Part shown: positions 45,493 to 55,175 of the stretch, one piece after another
How the letters are laid out: each line of letters begins with the position of its first letter
Numbering within the stretch: position 1 is the first letter of the stretch
Origin: Candidatus Delongbacteria bacterium
Lineage (GTDB): Bacteria > UBA4055
Direction of reading: 5' to 3'
DNA length: 64,000 nt
Assembly: GCA_016937995.1 (NCBI GenBank)
Contig: JAFGVM010000024.1
Location: 5,026 to 69,025 of the forward strand
The notes under the pieces: generated by a model
Databases searched by the model: none
Told to the model about the DNA's origin: nothing
Seen by the model: only the letters and a program-made list of their open reading frames with translations
Position numbers and translations under genes: made by a program

Positions 45493-47442
45493 ATGAAATT
45501 TATAAAATTTTTATCCGCTGTAATCTTATTAACAATAGTGTTTCTTTCCTGTACTCCAATGTCAGGAGAAAGACCTTTCTATAAAAAGAATGAATTAGAG
45601 ATCCAGAACGATAAGTCCAATGATATTGTCAATCGGAACGGCCGGAACAGTATAGAGAAAGACCTTTTGCTTTCACTTAGGGAAGATCCTGAGAATCTTG
45701 ATATCAAGAAAAAACTTGGACTGCTTTATTATAAAAAAAGCAATTATAAGACTTCCATGAAACTGTTCCAGTCAATTTTCAGTAAAGACAGTTCAGTATT
45801 CGATATAACATTGTCTCAGAAAAATTTTGACCATTACTATTGCTTCGTATCATCATTAATCAGACTGGGCAAGTATAATTCAGCAAGAAAATACCTTTTC
45901 AACAACTTGAACGTTGAGCTGTTGAACGAGGAGAACCTTGTAAAATATAACTTCCTTCTGATCGAACTGGATTATAAGACAGGTGCTTATTCAAATATTG
46001 CCGAGAGAATAAATTCGATACTATCAAAACAGTCTGTCAACAAAGACCTTAAACTCAACCTTTACTATATTCTTGCTGATTCAGAATTAAAAAGCAATAA
46101 TCACTTACTCTCTCTAGACAACATTGATTACCTTATCGGGAACGATAAAAACGGTACTTATTTGAAGAAAGCAAAGAGGTTACTTGACTCAATAGTCAGC
46201 AGTTCAACGGATTATTTTCTTAAAGTGTGGCAGGGCAGAATTACTGACACATACCGTCTGATAGCCTCAAAATCGGAAGCAAATATTAGCTTTAAGAACA
46301 AAGTCATGAGAGCTATCAATATCCTGGAAAATTCTTCAGTTTCAGTAGAGACAAAGGTTGAAAATACTGACCGTTCACAACTTTCTAAGATCAGAATTTA
46401 TACTGATAAAGATTACACAACGGTAATGTTCGCCTCCAATGATACAATTAACTATGTAAATCCTCCACATTTTGATGGTAAAACTCTGACCTTAAAATTG
46501 AAGGATAAGGATATTTTCTCAGACAAGAAATCTATCACACCGCCTGAAGGTTCAGGAATAACAAAATTTACATGGACTGAAGAAAATAATTTGATCGTAT
46601 TTAAGATCGAACTTTCCGAAAATTCTGAGATGAGCCTTGAACAACTTTCAGGTTATTTTGAAGAAAAAAAAGACGCAGATGATAAATTCGCATTAAAATT
46701 AAGTATCAAACTTCCTGAGATGAACTATGCTGATGATCTTGATCCTGCATATCAGAACGATGACAGATATACAATAGTACTTGATCCTGGACACGGTGGA
46801 GATGATTATGGGGCAATGGGTGTGCTAACTAAGGAAAACGGTGAAAAATATTCCGAGAAAGAAATGAACCTTATGCTTTGTCAGGAATTTAAAAAATATT
46901 TGGAAGCGAAAGGTTATCGGGTTTTCCTTACACGTGATAAAGATTATTATCCAAGTCTTCATGAAAGGAACAGGATCGCTCAGAACAGGAATGCTGATAT
47001 GTTCCTGTCTATTCATTTAAACTCAGCGCATAAAAAATATAAGAAATACTGGCAGAGCGACCGTTATTACGGTTGTGAAATGATCGTAAGGAATACCGAG
47101 GGTGTACAACCTCAATTTATAAATTTTGAAAATCTGAGTAAAAATGAATGGCAGAAGAAAAGGTCAAAAGCATTAAAAGAACACAAAAGACTGTCAACTA
47201 TTCTTAACAGAACTATCCCCGGAACACTTGATAAACCTTTTAACAAGCAGAGAAAAATAAAATACAAGAACCTGAGCATCTTCTCCGGAATGACAATACC
47301 CCATGCTTTGATAGAAACCGGATTTATAATAAATAACAAAACGGTGAAATATCTTTCATCAGAAAAAGGTCAGGAGAAACTGTTCCGTGGGATATTGAAG
47401 GGAATTGAGGAATACAGAAATACTTCCTTTGCTCAAAAGTAA
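45493..47442 (+). CDS. N-acetylmuramoyl-L-alanine amidase lipoprotein (Amidase_3)
   Basis: A 649-residue lipoprotein (lipobox FLSC). The N-terminal 230 residues are helical, TPR-like (LLSLREDPENLDIKKKLGLLYYKKSNY). A beta-rich AMIN-like region follows (about 290-410). The catalytic domain starts at TIVLDPGHGGDDYGA (zinc His), then Glu in EKYSEKEMNL, His in FLSIHLNSAH and Glu in HALIETGFI. It cleaves the amide between muramic acid and the peptide stem in the periplasm, splitting daughter cells. An insert of about 60 residues precedes the last motif. First gene of the amidase-cinA-lpxH-PBP1A group. Confidence 0.93.
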   Translation: MKFIKFLSAVILLTIVFLSCTPMSGERPFYKKNELEIQNDKSNDIVNRNGRNSIEKDLLLSLREDPENLDIKKKLGLLYYKKSNYKTSMKLFQSIFSKDSSVFDITLSQKNFDHYYCFVSSLIRLGKYNSARKYLFNNLNVELLNEENLVKYNFLLIELDYKTGAYSNIAERINSILSKQSVNKDLKLNLYYILADSELKSNNHLLSLDNIDYLIGNDKNGTYLKKAKRLLDSIVSSSTDYFLKVWQGRITDTYRLIASKSEANISFKNKVMRAINILENSSVSVETKVENTDRSQLSKIRIYTDKDYTTVMFASNDTINYVNPPHFDGKTLTLKLKDKDIFSDKKSITPPEGSGITKFTWTEENNLIVFKIELSENSEMSLEQLSGYFEEKKDADDKFALKLSIKLPEMNYADDLDPAYQNDDRYTIVLDPGHGGDDYGAMGVLTKENGEKYSEKEMNLMLCQEFKKYLEAKGYRVFLTRDKDYYPSLHERNRIAQNRNADMFLSIHLNSAHKKYKKYWQSDRYYGCEMIVRNTEGVQPQFINFENLSKNEWQKKRSKALKEHKRLSTILNRTIPGTLDKPFNKQRKIKYKNLSIFSGMTIPHALIETGFIINNKTVKYLSSEKGQEKLFRGILKGIEEYRNTSFAQK

Positions 47443-47452
47443 TTTAATATTT

Positions 47453-48694
47453 ATGAAAAGTGCTATAATAATAAATATCGGGGATGAACTTCTTTCTGGT
47501 CATACAGTTAACACCAATGCTTCCTTCATCAGTCTGAAATTATATAATGCCGGTATTATCACTTCTGAGATAAGGGTCCTACCTGATACTGAGGATGCTT
47601 TATTAGACATTATAGCTGAGGTTGTTGGAAATTTCTCAACAATAATAATAAGCGGAGGACTTGGTCCGACCCATGATGATAAGACTAAGAGCATTCTTTG
47701 TAAATTTTTTGGATCTGAATTAAAATTCAATGATGAAATTTGGGACAATATACGATCTTTGTTCGCCAACAGAAATATCAAGATATCAGAGATAAATAAG
47801 GAACAGGCATTATTCCCACACAACGCAAAACCGCTAAATAATATTTACGGAACAGCTCCGGGTATTCATTACTCTGCTAAGGGTTCAGAAATCTTCGCAC
47901 TGCCTGGAGTACCGACTGAGATGAAAGCAATGATAACCGGTCATGTACTCCCTTTTTTGGTTAAGAGCAACAAGAATTATATAGTTTTCAGGGATATCAA
48001 TACATACAACATTCCGGAAAGCACCCTTTACGAAATATTGTCGTCATACAAGGAATTCCCTTTCGGTACTGAGATCGCATTTCTGCCTAAAGGATATGGA
48101 GTTACCGTACGGATCAAAGCAATGGGAACCGATAAAGAACTCATTACTCACAAAGTTGATTCCGCAGTTAAAATAATTTCTTCAAGGATAGGCAACAATA
48201 TAATTGGCTATAATATCGAAGAACCTGCATTAAGAGTTTATGAAATTTTGTCGGAAAGAGCTTTGACTATCAGTTTTGCTGAAAGCTGTACCGGCGGTCT
48301 GGTTTCTAAAAAGATCACTGACATACCAGGATCAAGCAGAGTTTTCAAAGAAGGTTTTATAACATATTCAAACGACAGTAAATTCAAACAATTATCAGTT
48401 AATCCGGTTACTCTATCCCAGAATGGAGCGGTCAGTTATGAAACTGTGGATGAAATGCTTGACGGCTTACTTGCTGTGACCGAAGCAGATATTGTTTGTG
48501 CAATTTCAGGTATAGCCGGTCCGGATGGAGGAACTCCTGAGAAACCGGTGGGTACAATCTATATCGGTTGTGCTCTTAGAAAGAATAATAAAAGAACTGT
48601 TAAACTTCATTCTGTTCTTGGTGACAGAATGTCCATCAGGGAAAGATCAGCAAATAAATTGTTCATACAGGTAATAGAACTGCTAACAAAATAA
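47453..48694 (+). CDS. cinA: CinA-family nicotinamide-nucleotide amidase / ADP-ribose pyrophosphatase-like protein
   Basis: A 413-residue two-domain protein. The N-terminal MoCF-like domain holds NIGDELLSGHTVNTN, ISGGLGPTHDD and APGIHYSAKG..ALPGVPTEM; the C-terminal PncC domain holds SFAESCTGGLVSKKITDIPGSS and ISGIAGPDGGTPEKPVGTIYIG. It recycles nicotinamide mononucleotide to NaMN. Translation from 47453 places the conserved IINIGDELL at the N-terminus; 47405 would run back into the amidase gene. It is 10 bp after the amidase stop. Confidence 0.95.
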   Translation: MKSAIIINIGDELLSGHTVNTNASFISLKLYNAGIITSEIRVLPDTEDALLDIIAEVVGNFSTIIISGGLGPTHDDKTKSILCKFFGSELKFNDEIWDNIRSLFANRNIKISEINKEQALFPHNAKPLNNIYGTAPGIHYSAKGSEIFALPGVPTEMKAMITGHVLPFLVKSNKNYIVFRDINTYNIPESTLYEILSSYKEFPFGTEIAFLPKGYGVTVRIKAMGTDKELITHKVDSAVKIISSRIGNNIIGYNIEEPALRVYEILSERALTISFAESCTGGLVSKKITDIPGSSRVFKEGFITYSNDSKFKQLSVNPVTLSQNGAVSYETVDEMLDGLLAVTEADIVCAISGIAGPDGGTPEKPVGTIYIGCALRKNNKRTVKLHSVLGDRMSIRERSANKLFIQVIELLTK

Positions 48695-48701
48695 GAGTAT
48701 T

Positions 48702-49427
48702 ATGAAAAAAATATATTTCATATCAGATGTGCATCTGGCTCTGGACAGAGAGAAAGATACTATTGATAGAAAAAATAAACTGCTCTCGTTCCTGGAATAC
48801 ATAGAGGATGAAGCATCAAAGATAGTCTTTGCCGGTGACCTGTTTGATTTCTGGTTTGAATGGTACTATGTTATTCCCGGATTCCATTTTGATCTCTTTT
48901 CTAAATTTAAAGAAATGATAAAAAATGGAATAGAAATTGTTTATCTAACAGGAAATCACGATTTCCATTTAAGTGATTTTTTAACCAAAGAAATAGGTAT
49001 GAACTGTATTGATGAGACTTATACCTTTGAAGTTGGAGAAAAAAAATTCTTTGTCGCACATGGTGACGGTTACGCTAAAGTGGACTCAGGATACAGGTTC
49101 CTTAAAAAGATATTAAGAAGTAAAATTTCAAATTTCCTTTTCAAAACCTTAATCCATCCCGACCTGGGTATTCTGTTCGCAAAATTAACATCAGGATCAA
49201 GCAGAAAATACAGAACTATTGACAGATCAAAATGGAGAGATGAATACCTTGATTTTGCAAAGACCAAATTTATGGAAAATTTCAATTATGTTATACTGGG
49301 ACATCTGCATGATCCTGTTATAGAAGAGGTAAATGGTAATTTTTATCTGAACACCGGTGACTGGATCAACCATTTTTCATATGGAGTCTTTGACGGTGAA
49401 GAACTGGAATTGAAATACTATAAATAA
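48702..49427 (+). CDS. UDP-2,3-diacylglucosamine diphosphatase, LpxH-like metallophosphatase
   Basis: A 241-residue calcineurin-like phosphoesterase. Metal ligands are in FISDVHLAL (D-x-H), FAGDLFDFWF (GD), LTGNHDFH (GNHD), FVAHGDGY and ILGHLHDP (GHxH). LpxH-type proteins cleave UDP-2,3-diacylglucosamine in lipid A synthesis. FCB bacteria usually carry this form. It begins 7 bp after cinA. Function could also be that of LpxG-like or another phosphoesterase, but the length, the D-x-W-x-E pattern after GDLFD and the LPS genes nearby favour LpxH. Confidence 0.85.
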   Translation: MKKIYFISDVHLALDREKDTIDRKNKLLSFLEYIEDEASKIVFAGDLFDFWFEWYYVIPGFHFDLFSKFKEMIKNGIEIVYLTGNHDFHLSDFLTKEIGMNCIDETYTFEVGEKKFFVAHGDGYAKVDSGYRFLKKILRSKISNFLFKTLIHPDLGILFAKLTSGSSRKYRTIDRSKWRDEYLDFAKTKFMENFNYVILGHLHDPVIEEVNGNFYLNTGDWINHFSYGVFDGEELELKYYK

Positions 49428-49429
49428 TT

Positions 49430-49475
49430 ATCCCGGCGGGATATGACAACATAAACCGCAGGTTTAGATCTGCGG
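49430..49475 (+). other. Two hairpins in the LpxH-PBP1A spacer
   Basis: ATCCC/GGGAT (49430-49442) and CCGCAG/CTGCGG (49456-49475) lie in the 64-bp gap just before AAGGAA and the PBP1A start. No T tract follows, so they are not clear terminators; they may affect mRNA stability or translation. Confidence 0.4.
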
Positions 49476-49491
49476 AGATAAAGGAAAAACC

Positions 49492-51684
49492 ATGGCAGTA
49501 GAAAAAAAGAAGAAAGTAAATGTAATTAAAGCACTATTGGTAATGTTCTCGGGAGCAATAGTTCTGTCAGCTATATCAGTTTTAGCACTCTACATCTATA
49601 TTTCAAGCCTGATGGCGGATCTACCTGAATTCAAAAAACTTGAAAAATATGAACCAAACCTGATCACTAAATTGTATTCTTCAGACGGTGTACTCATTAA
49701 AGAGCTATACTCTGAGAATAGAAATCCGGTTGACCTTGATAGTATACCTAAGCATGTAACTCAGGCTTTAATATCAACTGAGGACAGAGCTTTCGGTGAG
49801 CATTGGGGCTTTAATACAAGAAGGACCGTACAGGCGGCCATGATGGCAATTCCCAGAAAGCTTGTAGGTAAAAATGTTCATGGTGCTTCTACCATAACAC
49901 AGCAGCTAGCAAGAAACCTTTACAATGAGATCGGCTTTAAGAAAAATGTTGAAAGAAAGATCAAAGAGCTTCTAACATCTATTGAGCTTGAGAAAATGTA
50001 TTCAAAGAAAGAGATCATGGAGATGTATCTGACCCAGTGTCTTTTTGGAGAAGGAACTTACGGAATTCAGTCTAGTGCAAAGAGAATGTTCGGTAAAAAC
50101 GCCTCTGAATTACTTGTTGAGGAATCTGCTCTTTTGATAGCACAATTAAAAGCTCCGGCACACTATAATCCTTTCAAAAAACCTGAAAATGCTCTTAACA
50201 GAAGAAATCTTGTTCTCTACAATATGCTGACAATGGGATATATCGGTGAAGATGAGTACGACTCTGTGAAGCAGTTACCGATAGTTCTTAATGAAATAAC
50301 GAGAAAAGAGATCGGCATTGCCCCTTATTTCACTGAGAATATCAGAAAAAAATTGAGGGATATGCAGGATGAATATGATTTTGAATATCTCAGGGACGGA
50401 CTTAAGGTCTATACAACTTTGGATTCAAGGATCCAGGCAATAGCCGACACATGCGTTCAGGCTTATATTCCTATCGTTACATCAAGTACTAAACAAAGGT
50501 TCATAAAAGATACCCGTAAGGGTCTTAAGAAATACGTTCATGCGAATTATGATTCAACAAGATGGAAATTCAAAATGAGCGACAGCCTGATGATAGACTC
50601 TCTGGTAGAGGCAAAACTTAAACCTCAAATGGCTCTGATGGCCATAAATCCAAAGAACGGTAATATTCTGGCAATGGTCGGTGGAACTGACTTTAAAAAT
50701 CATAAATTCAATACAGCAACTCAGGCATGGAGACAACCCGGTTCGATCTTTAAACCAATAGTATATCTTACCGCTCTGGATAACGGTTATTCTCCTGCAA
50801 CAACTTTGATAAATCAGCCTGTTGTAGTTACGATGCCCGATGGTTCAAGATGGCAGCCTGGAAACTATGATAAGACCAACATGGGCGGCTATATATCACT
50901 GAGAGAAGCTTTAAGACAGTCACTCAACCTTATATCTGTAAGACTGATAATGGAGCTTATTACTCCAAGGGAAGTTATTACTTACGCAAGAAAACTTGGA
51001 ATTAATACAAAATATGTTATGGCGTATAATTCAATTGCACTTGGAGCAGGAGCTCTGAGACCGCTGGATATTCTGACTGCTTATTCTACCATTGCAAACC
51101 GGGGAACACATATCAAACCTCTTGACATTTTAAAGATAGAAGACAAGAACGGAAATACAATTAGAGAATTCCAACCTGACAGGAACGTCGCTATTTCAAA
51201 GGAAACCGCTTACATGATAACCAACATGATGGAAGATGTTGTTAATGCAAGTGACGGAACCGGTAGAAGACTTAGATTCATGTATGATTTTAGAAGACCT
51301 GTAGCAGGTAAAACAGGTACGACCAACGATTTTACTGATGCCTGGTTCTGTGGATTTACTCCACAGATAGCAGTAGTGGTCTGGGTCGGATTGCTGGATC
51401 CCGCTTTTAAGCTCGGGAACGGGGCTACTGGTTCTAATACGGCTTTACCTTTGTGGGGAAAATTTATAAAACAGCTTTATGATGAGATGAACTGGCCCGT
51501 TGAAGATTTTCAGGTACCTGAAGGAATTGTTGAAGTAGAGGTTTGCAAAGACAGTATGAAACCTGCCGGTCCTTATTGTCCTAGAACATACAAGGAAATA
51601 TTCAACGAAAAATATATTCCGTCTGAGAAATGTGATATACATACTCCAAGGAATATTGACAGCGACGATTCGGGTAGATTCTAA
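49492..51684 (+). CDS. Bifunctional penicillin-binding protein 1A
   Basis: A 730-residue class A PBP. A short cytoplasmic tail (MAVEKKKKVNVIKALL) and one helix precede the glycosyltransferase domain (catalytic Glu in ISTEDRAFGEHWGFN, GASTITQQLARN, GQGTYG-like FGEGTYGIQSSA). The transpeptidase domain has SIFK (RQPGSIFKPIVYL), SLN (RQSLNLISV) and KTGTTNDFTDAW. It polymerises and cross-links peptidoglycan. The C-terminal tail (CPRTYKEIFNEKYIPSEKCDIH) carries paired cysteines. Last gene of the envelope operon. Confidence 0.96.
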   Translation: MAVEKKKKVNVIKALLVMFSGAIVLSAISVLALYIYISSLMADLPEFKKLEKYEPNLITKLYSSDGVLIKELYSENRNPVDLDSIPKHVTQALISTEDRAFGEHWGFNTRRTVQAAMMAIPRKLVGKNVHGASTITQQLARNLYNEIGFKKNVERKIKELLTSIELEKMYSKKEIMEMYLTQCLFGEGTYGIQSSAKRMFGKNASELLVEESALLIAQLKAPAHYNPFKKPENALNRRNLVLYNMLTMGYIGEDEYDSVKQLPIVLNEITRKEIGIAPYFTENIRKKLRDMQDEYDFEYLRDGLKVYTTLDSRIQAIADTCVQAYIPIVTSSTKQRFIKDTRKGLKKYVHANYDSTRWKFKMSDSLMIDSLVEAKLKPQMALMAINPKNGNILAMVGGTDFKNHKFNTATQAWRQPGSIFKPIVYLTALDNGYSPATTLINQPVVVTMPDGSRWQPGNYDKTNMGGYISLREALRQSLNLISVRLIMELITPREVITYARKLGINTKYVMAYNSIALGAGALRPLDILTAYSTIANRGTHIKPLDILKIEDKNGNTIREFQPDRNVAISKETAYMITNMMEDVVNASDGTGRRLRFMYDFRRPVAGKTGTTNDFTDAWFCGFTPQIAVVVWVGLLDPAFKLGNGATGSNTALPLWGKFIKQLYDEMNWPVEDFQVPEGIVEVEVCKDSMKPAGPYCPRTYKEIFNEKYIPSEKCDIHTPRNIDSDDSGRF

Positions 51685-51789
51685 TTTTATCCGTTGTGAG
51701 ACGCAAAGTGCTGCGTCAATTCGGAAACCCTTGAAAATTGGACATTCGTAAAGGAACGCATTCCTGCGTTCCCTACTGTCCACTAGTCA
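51685..51789. repeat. Dispersed repeat block with GGAACGCA/TGCGTTCC hairpin
   Basis: Contains GTGAGACGC..GCGTC words (related to 11372-11394), CCTTGAAAATTGGACATTC, the hairpin GGAACGCA/TGCGTTCC (51753-51772) and TGTCCACTAGTCACT. CCTTGAA..TATTGGACATTC and TGTCCACTA recur at 59595-59640. Confidence 0.7.
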
Positions 51790-54700
51790 CTATTTAATAA
51801 TTACAAATTTCCCGACAAATTCATAATCACTATCCACATCCTGTACGCTGAATAGATATATCCCAGATACTACTGCCTGATTGTTATCATTTATCAGATT
51901 CCAGTAAGCTCCGTTCTCTCCAAACATCCACTGAGCATTTATTCTTGCATTACCATTATGCCCTATAGTTTTTACCAGATCCCCAGCTAAAGTATAGATT
52001 TTTATAACACAATTCAACGGCAGGTTCATAAACACAATTTTTCTATCCTGCTCAACCCAGTAATCCTGACCGTCAAAGTTCTCCCATCCTAAATTTTCAT
52101 AATCTGCATCATCACGATAAGGATTCGGTACAACTATGACTTCCTTTCTTCCTGATATCTTCGTTGGAATGATAGATATCCCGTTTATAGCTGGACTGGA
52201 TTTTAATGCAGGAACTCCGCTCTTCGGTTCACCGTTATCTGAAGCTGTAACCGCAATAAATTTCTCTTTTGCATATAGCTGATCATGCAGTATGAACTTA
52301 TATCTGTGGAATTTTATCATCCGGACAGAATCAGAAATATTTATCTCAACAGAGTCAGGAGAAGATGAGTAGGAATACATCTGATTAACGCTATGGTCTG
52401 AGTACAATGATGTGTTATCTCCGTAAGGAACAAGCTGCCATATCTTCCCTTCAGAGGAAAAGGTCCGAGGGTAATTATCGGGATGAGCTGTCAGGCTGTC
52501 TTCGGGAAAAGGAATATCAAAGAATTCTTTATCATCCACAACATTGCTGTAGACATAATTTATTTTATCAACACCAAATATATCAACATAGTTAATTGAA
52601 TTGGAATTTGGTGATATCATTATCTGATAACCTTCAAAGTCTTTTCTTCTTGAGAAAGTATCGGTAAAATGCTCAGGTCCGGATAATCCATAGCTTCCAT
52701 CGTCTTTTAAATTGAATTCATGTGATGACCATTCAACTATTACATCATTTTTATCATAAGAAATTTTTATCTTGGGTGAAGGTGGAGGTGGCGGCCCTGT
52801 AAAATCAGGCACTCCGTCACCTGTATCTATTTTATCATTACCATAACCGTATCGAACCCATGTTCCCTGTGGTTGAAGACCATTCAATTTATCATACTTT
52901 ACCATATATCCATAACCATCACCGTTAAAGGAAGAACCCGTGATACCAAAGATACCTTCAGGATCTTCCGTTTTTCTTCCAAAAGGTAATAATTCGTCCT
53001 CATTATTTGCAGTATTCCCATAAATATCTGTAAATTCTGAAGAGAAAGTCGTGAGTTCAAAATCACCCTCTCCCTCATCTGCACCTGTATAATTCCTTCC
53101 CAGCCACCAGCAGTATGTATCCTCAGATAACATAACATCCGAGAAAAGCCCGTCCTTACCAACATCTTCACCGAACCAGCCGTCAGTCTTTGTCGATCCA
53201 TATTTTGTTACAGGTGTATCGAACATAGGAATATCATATACTCTTTCAGCCCATATAACGTTATTCAGTGCATCATACCAGCCTTTATCGTAAAGAGAAA
53301 CATCCAGACCGTCATCAAGATCGACAATATTCTCATTGGCATAGTTAGGGTCCTGATCCAGAGAAGTATGGAAATTTTCATTGACGATAAATGCCAAAGT
53401 AAGTTTTAGAGAGTCTCCGTAAGCAAACCGCCATGCTACTTTATCCAAAACTTCATCGACAACACCGTTCCGGTCAGAATCCTTTGCAACACTTATCGTT
53501 GATTCTGTACCTAATGGACCGAATGACAGCAGATATCTTTCATCCATACCGTTCGCAATATCATTTAGATCACTAATATCACCGTCGGGAACTTCACCTG
53601 CCTGCTCATCACCCGAAACTATCCATTTTTGCCATTTTGCTGCTTGAGCAAACGGAGTATTTTCCATATATGACGGGTCATTGTACGATCCATTATACAC
53701 TTCCCTTATCTTCGTCTGATCATAATCGAACTCATCGTTCGACATTACCATATATTTACCACGGTCAGCTATTGGTCTTCCCTCAGTTCTCCCGTTATAC
53801 ATGAATTGACCTGCATCATTTACAAGACCGTCATAATTTGTATCATCATATCCTTTATGCTTAGGAGTAAGATCATAATTCCAGTCAGAATGCAATCCTG
53901 TTTTCCAGTGAGGACCCCAGTCCAAACTTTCATCATCAGAGTCATAAACGAATATATTGAATGAATATCTTAATGAAGGATTAGGATTTCTCAATACTCT
54001 AAGAGTTGCTACTCCGGTTGCACCGTCAAGAACAGAACCGGAACCCGGTTCAATAGGATTGTCATAACCACCTGTATAATTCCTGCCGTCGTTATCTGCT
54101 GACCATGCAAAGTTTAGATCAACAGTTTTTCTATCACTGGTGGCAGGATCAATGTAATTATCCCATTTTTGAATAAAACCGCATAGATCATCTGCATGCC
54201 TCCAGTCCCAGTCTCCACCGATCATACCAATATCAGAATCAACGTACATGCCCATAAAAAAGTCATAAATATCCTTTCCATCCTGATTTCTATTGTAAAG
54301 TGTATAATCTATTATCACGAATTTTTTTGCATAATTGTATGACCATGCATAACTTTTCTGCCTTATTTCAAGACCCAAAGGAATATGGTCCCTTTTATCA
54401 TAGTCATCCTGACCGGTATAAGGATCCCGGAGAACGTATTTATCCGTGTACATTGTATTGAACTGCTCCTCTGCTGTCGCAGCAGGATCATAAACATCCT
54501 GGAACAAACAATTGATCTTTCCCTCAACATTGGATGTTTCTCTGATATGCCCTAAAGTTGTCCCGGCCGGATCCTCCTCGAAATTTATCGGCCACATTTC
54601 CCTTGGCATTGGGTCTCCTTGCCATCCCTCATATGAAGTAGATACGAGAGGACCCTGAAAAACAGTTGCATCAACACCGTTAATATTAACAGTTAATGAA

Positions 54701-55026
54701 TCCAGATAACCTCCGCACCACAATGATCCCACCCAGATAAAATTAGTACCTGAACCACCGGGCATTTCTCCCATTACAACAGGTTTACCGGTACATGGAT
54801 CATCATAATACAACCACGGGTCTCCGAACCAGCCTGAGTTCGATACATTCAACCATAATAATCCTGCTCTGTGAACACGGTATTCATGAACCGGTTTAAT
54901 GGCTTTTAATGAAAGTTCATTCCCGGAAATTACTTTTTTGTCAATGAGTTCAGATCTGTCAGCTACTCCTGACAGGTTATATATAAAGAATAATAAAAGC
55001 AGTATAGTTGTCTTCAAAACATTCAT
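51790..55026 (-). CDS. Large secreted protein with FlgD/type IX-like C-terminal sorting domain
   Basis: A 1078-residue exported protein begun at 55026, where AGAAGG precedes the ATG; the upstream in-frame start at 55089 adds a cytoplasmic-like leader and is rejected. A signal segment (TTILLLLFFIYNLSGVA) is followed by Trp- and Asp-rich beta domains with no enzyme motif I recognise. The C-terminal 100 residues contain VVPNPYRDDA, KIYTLAGDLVKTI and a terminal SGIYLFSVQD..GKFVIIK, the pattern of FlgD-Ig/T9SS type A sorting domains, so it should reach the cell surface through the type IX system. It is the best direct evidence for that system in the window. Confidence 0.85.
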   Translation of the reverse strand: MNVLKTTILLLLFFIYNLSGVADRSELIDKKVISGNELSLKAIKPVHEYRVHRAGLLWLNVSNSGWFGDPWLYYDDPCTGKPVVMGEMPGGSGTNFIWVGSLWCGGYLDSLTVNINGVDATVFQGPLVSTSYEGWQGDPMPREMWPINFEEDPAGTTLGHIRETSNVEGKINCLFQDVYDPAATAEEQFNTMYTDKYVLRDPYTGQDDYDKRDHIPLGLEIRQKSYAWSYNYAKKFVIIDYTLYNRNQDGKDIYDFFMGMYVDSDIGMIGGDWDWRHADDLCGFIQKWDNYIDPATSDRKTVDLNFAWSADNDGRNYTGGYDNPIEPGSGSVLDGATGVATLRVLRNPNPSLRYSFNIFVYDSDDESLDWGPHWKTGLHSDWNYDLTPKHKGYDDTNYDGLVNDAGQFMYNGRTEGRPIADRGKYMVMSNDEFDYDQTKIREVYNGSYNDPSYMENTPFAQAAKWQKWIVSGDEQAGEVPDGDISDLNDIANGMDERYLLSFGPLGTESTISVAKDSDRNGVVDEVLDKVAWRFAYGDSLKLTLAFIVNENFHTSLDQDPNYANENIVDLDDGLDVSLYDKGWYDALNNVIWAERVYDIPMFDTPVTKYGSTKTDGWFGEDVGKDGLFSDVMLSEDTYCWWLGRNYTGADEGEGDFELTTFSSEFTDIYGNTANNEDELLPFGRKTEDPEGIFGITGSSFNGDGYGYMVKYDKLNGLQPQGTWVRYGYGNDKIDTGDGVPDFTGPPPPPSPKIKISYDKNDVIVEWSSHEFNLKDDGSYGLSGPEHFTDTFSRRKDFEGYQIMISPNSNSINYVDIFGVDKINYVYSNVVDDKEFFDIPFPEDSLTAHPDNYPRTFSSEGKIWQLVPYGDNTSLYSDHSVNQMYSYSSSPDSVEINISDSVRMIKFHRYKFILHDQLYAKEKFIAVTASDNGEPKSGVPALKSSPAINGISIIPTKISGRKEVIVVPNPYRDDADYENLGWENFDGQDYWVEQDRKIVFMNLPLNCVIKIYTLAGDLVKTIGHNGNARINAQWMFGENGAYWNLINDNNQAVVSGIYLFSVQDVDSDYEFVGKFVIIK

Positions 55027-55175
55027 AAAATAACCTTCTTCATCTATTATGGTGGGTATATAAACAAATCTATGAAAACAAAAGAACAATTCAAATTAAA
55101 AAATCCATCATGTTAATAGTTGTAAAATAATTATATTAGTTGTATATTTTAAAAAAATATATTGGAATAGTAAAT

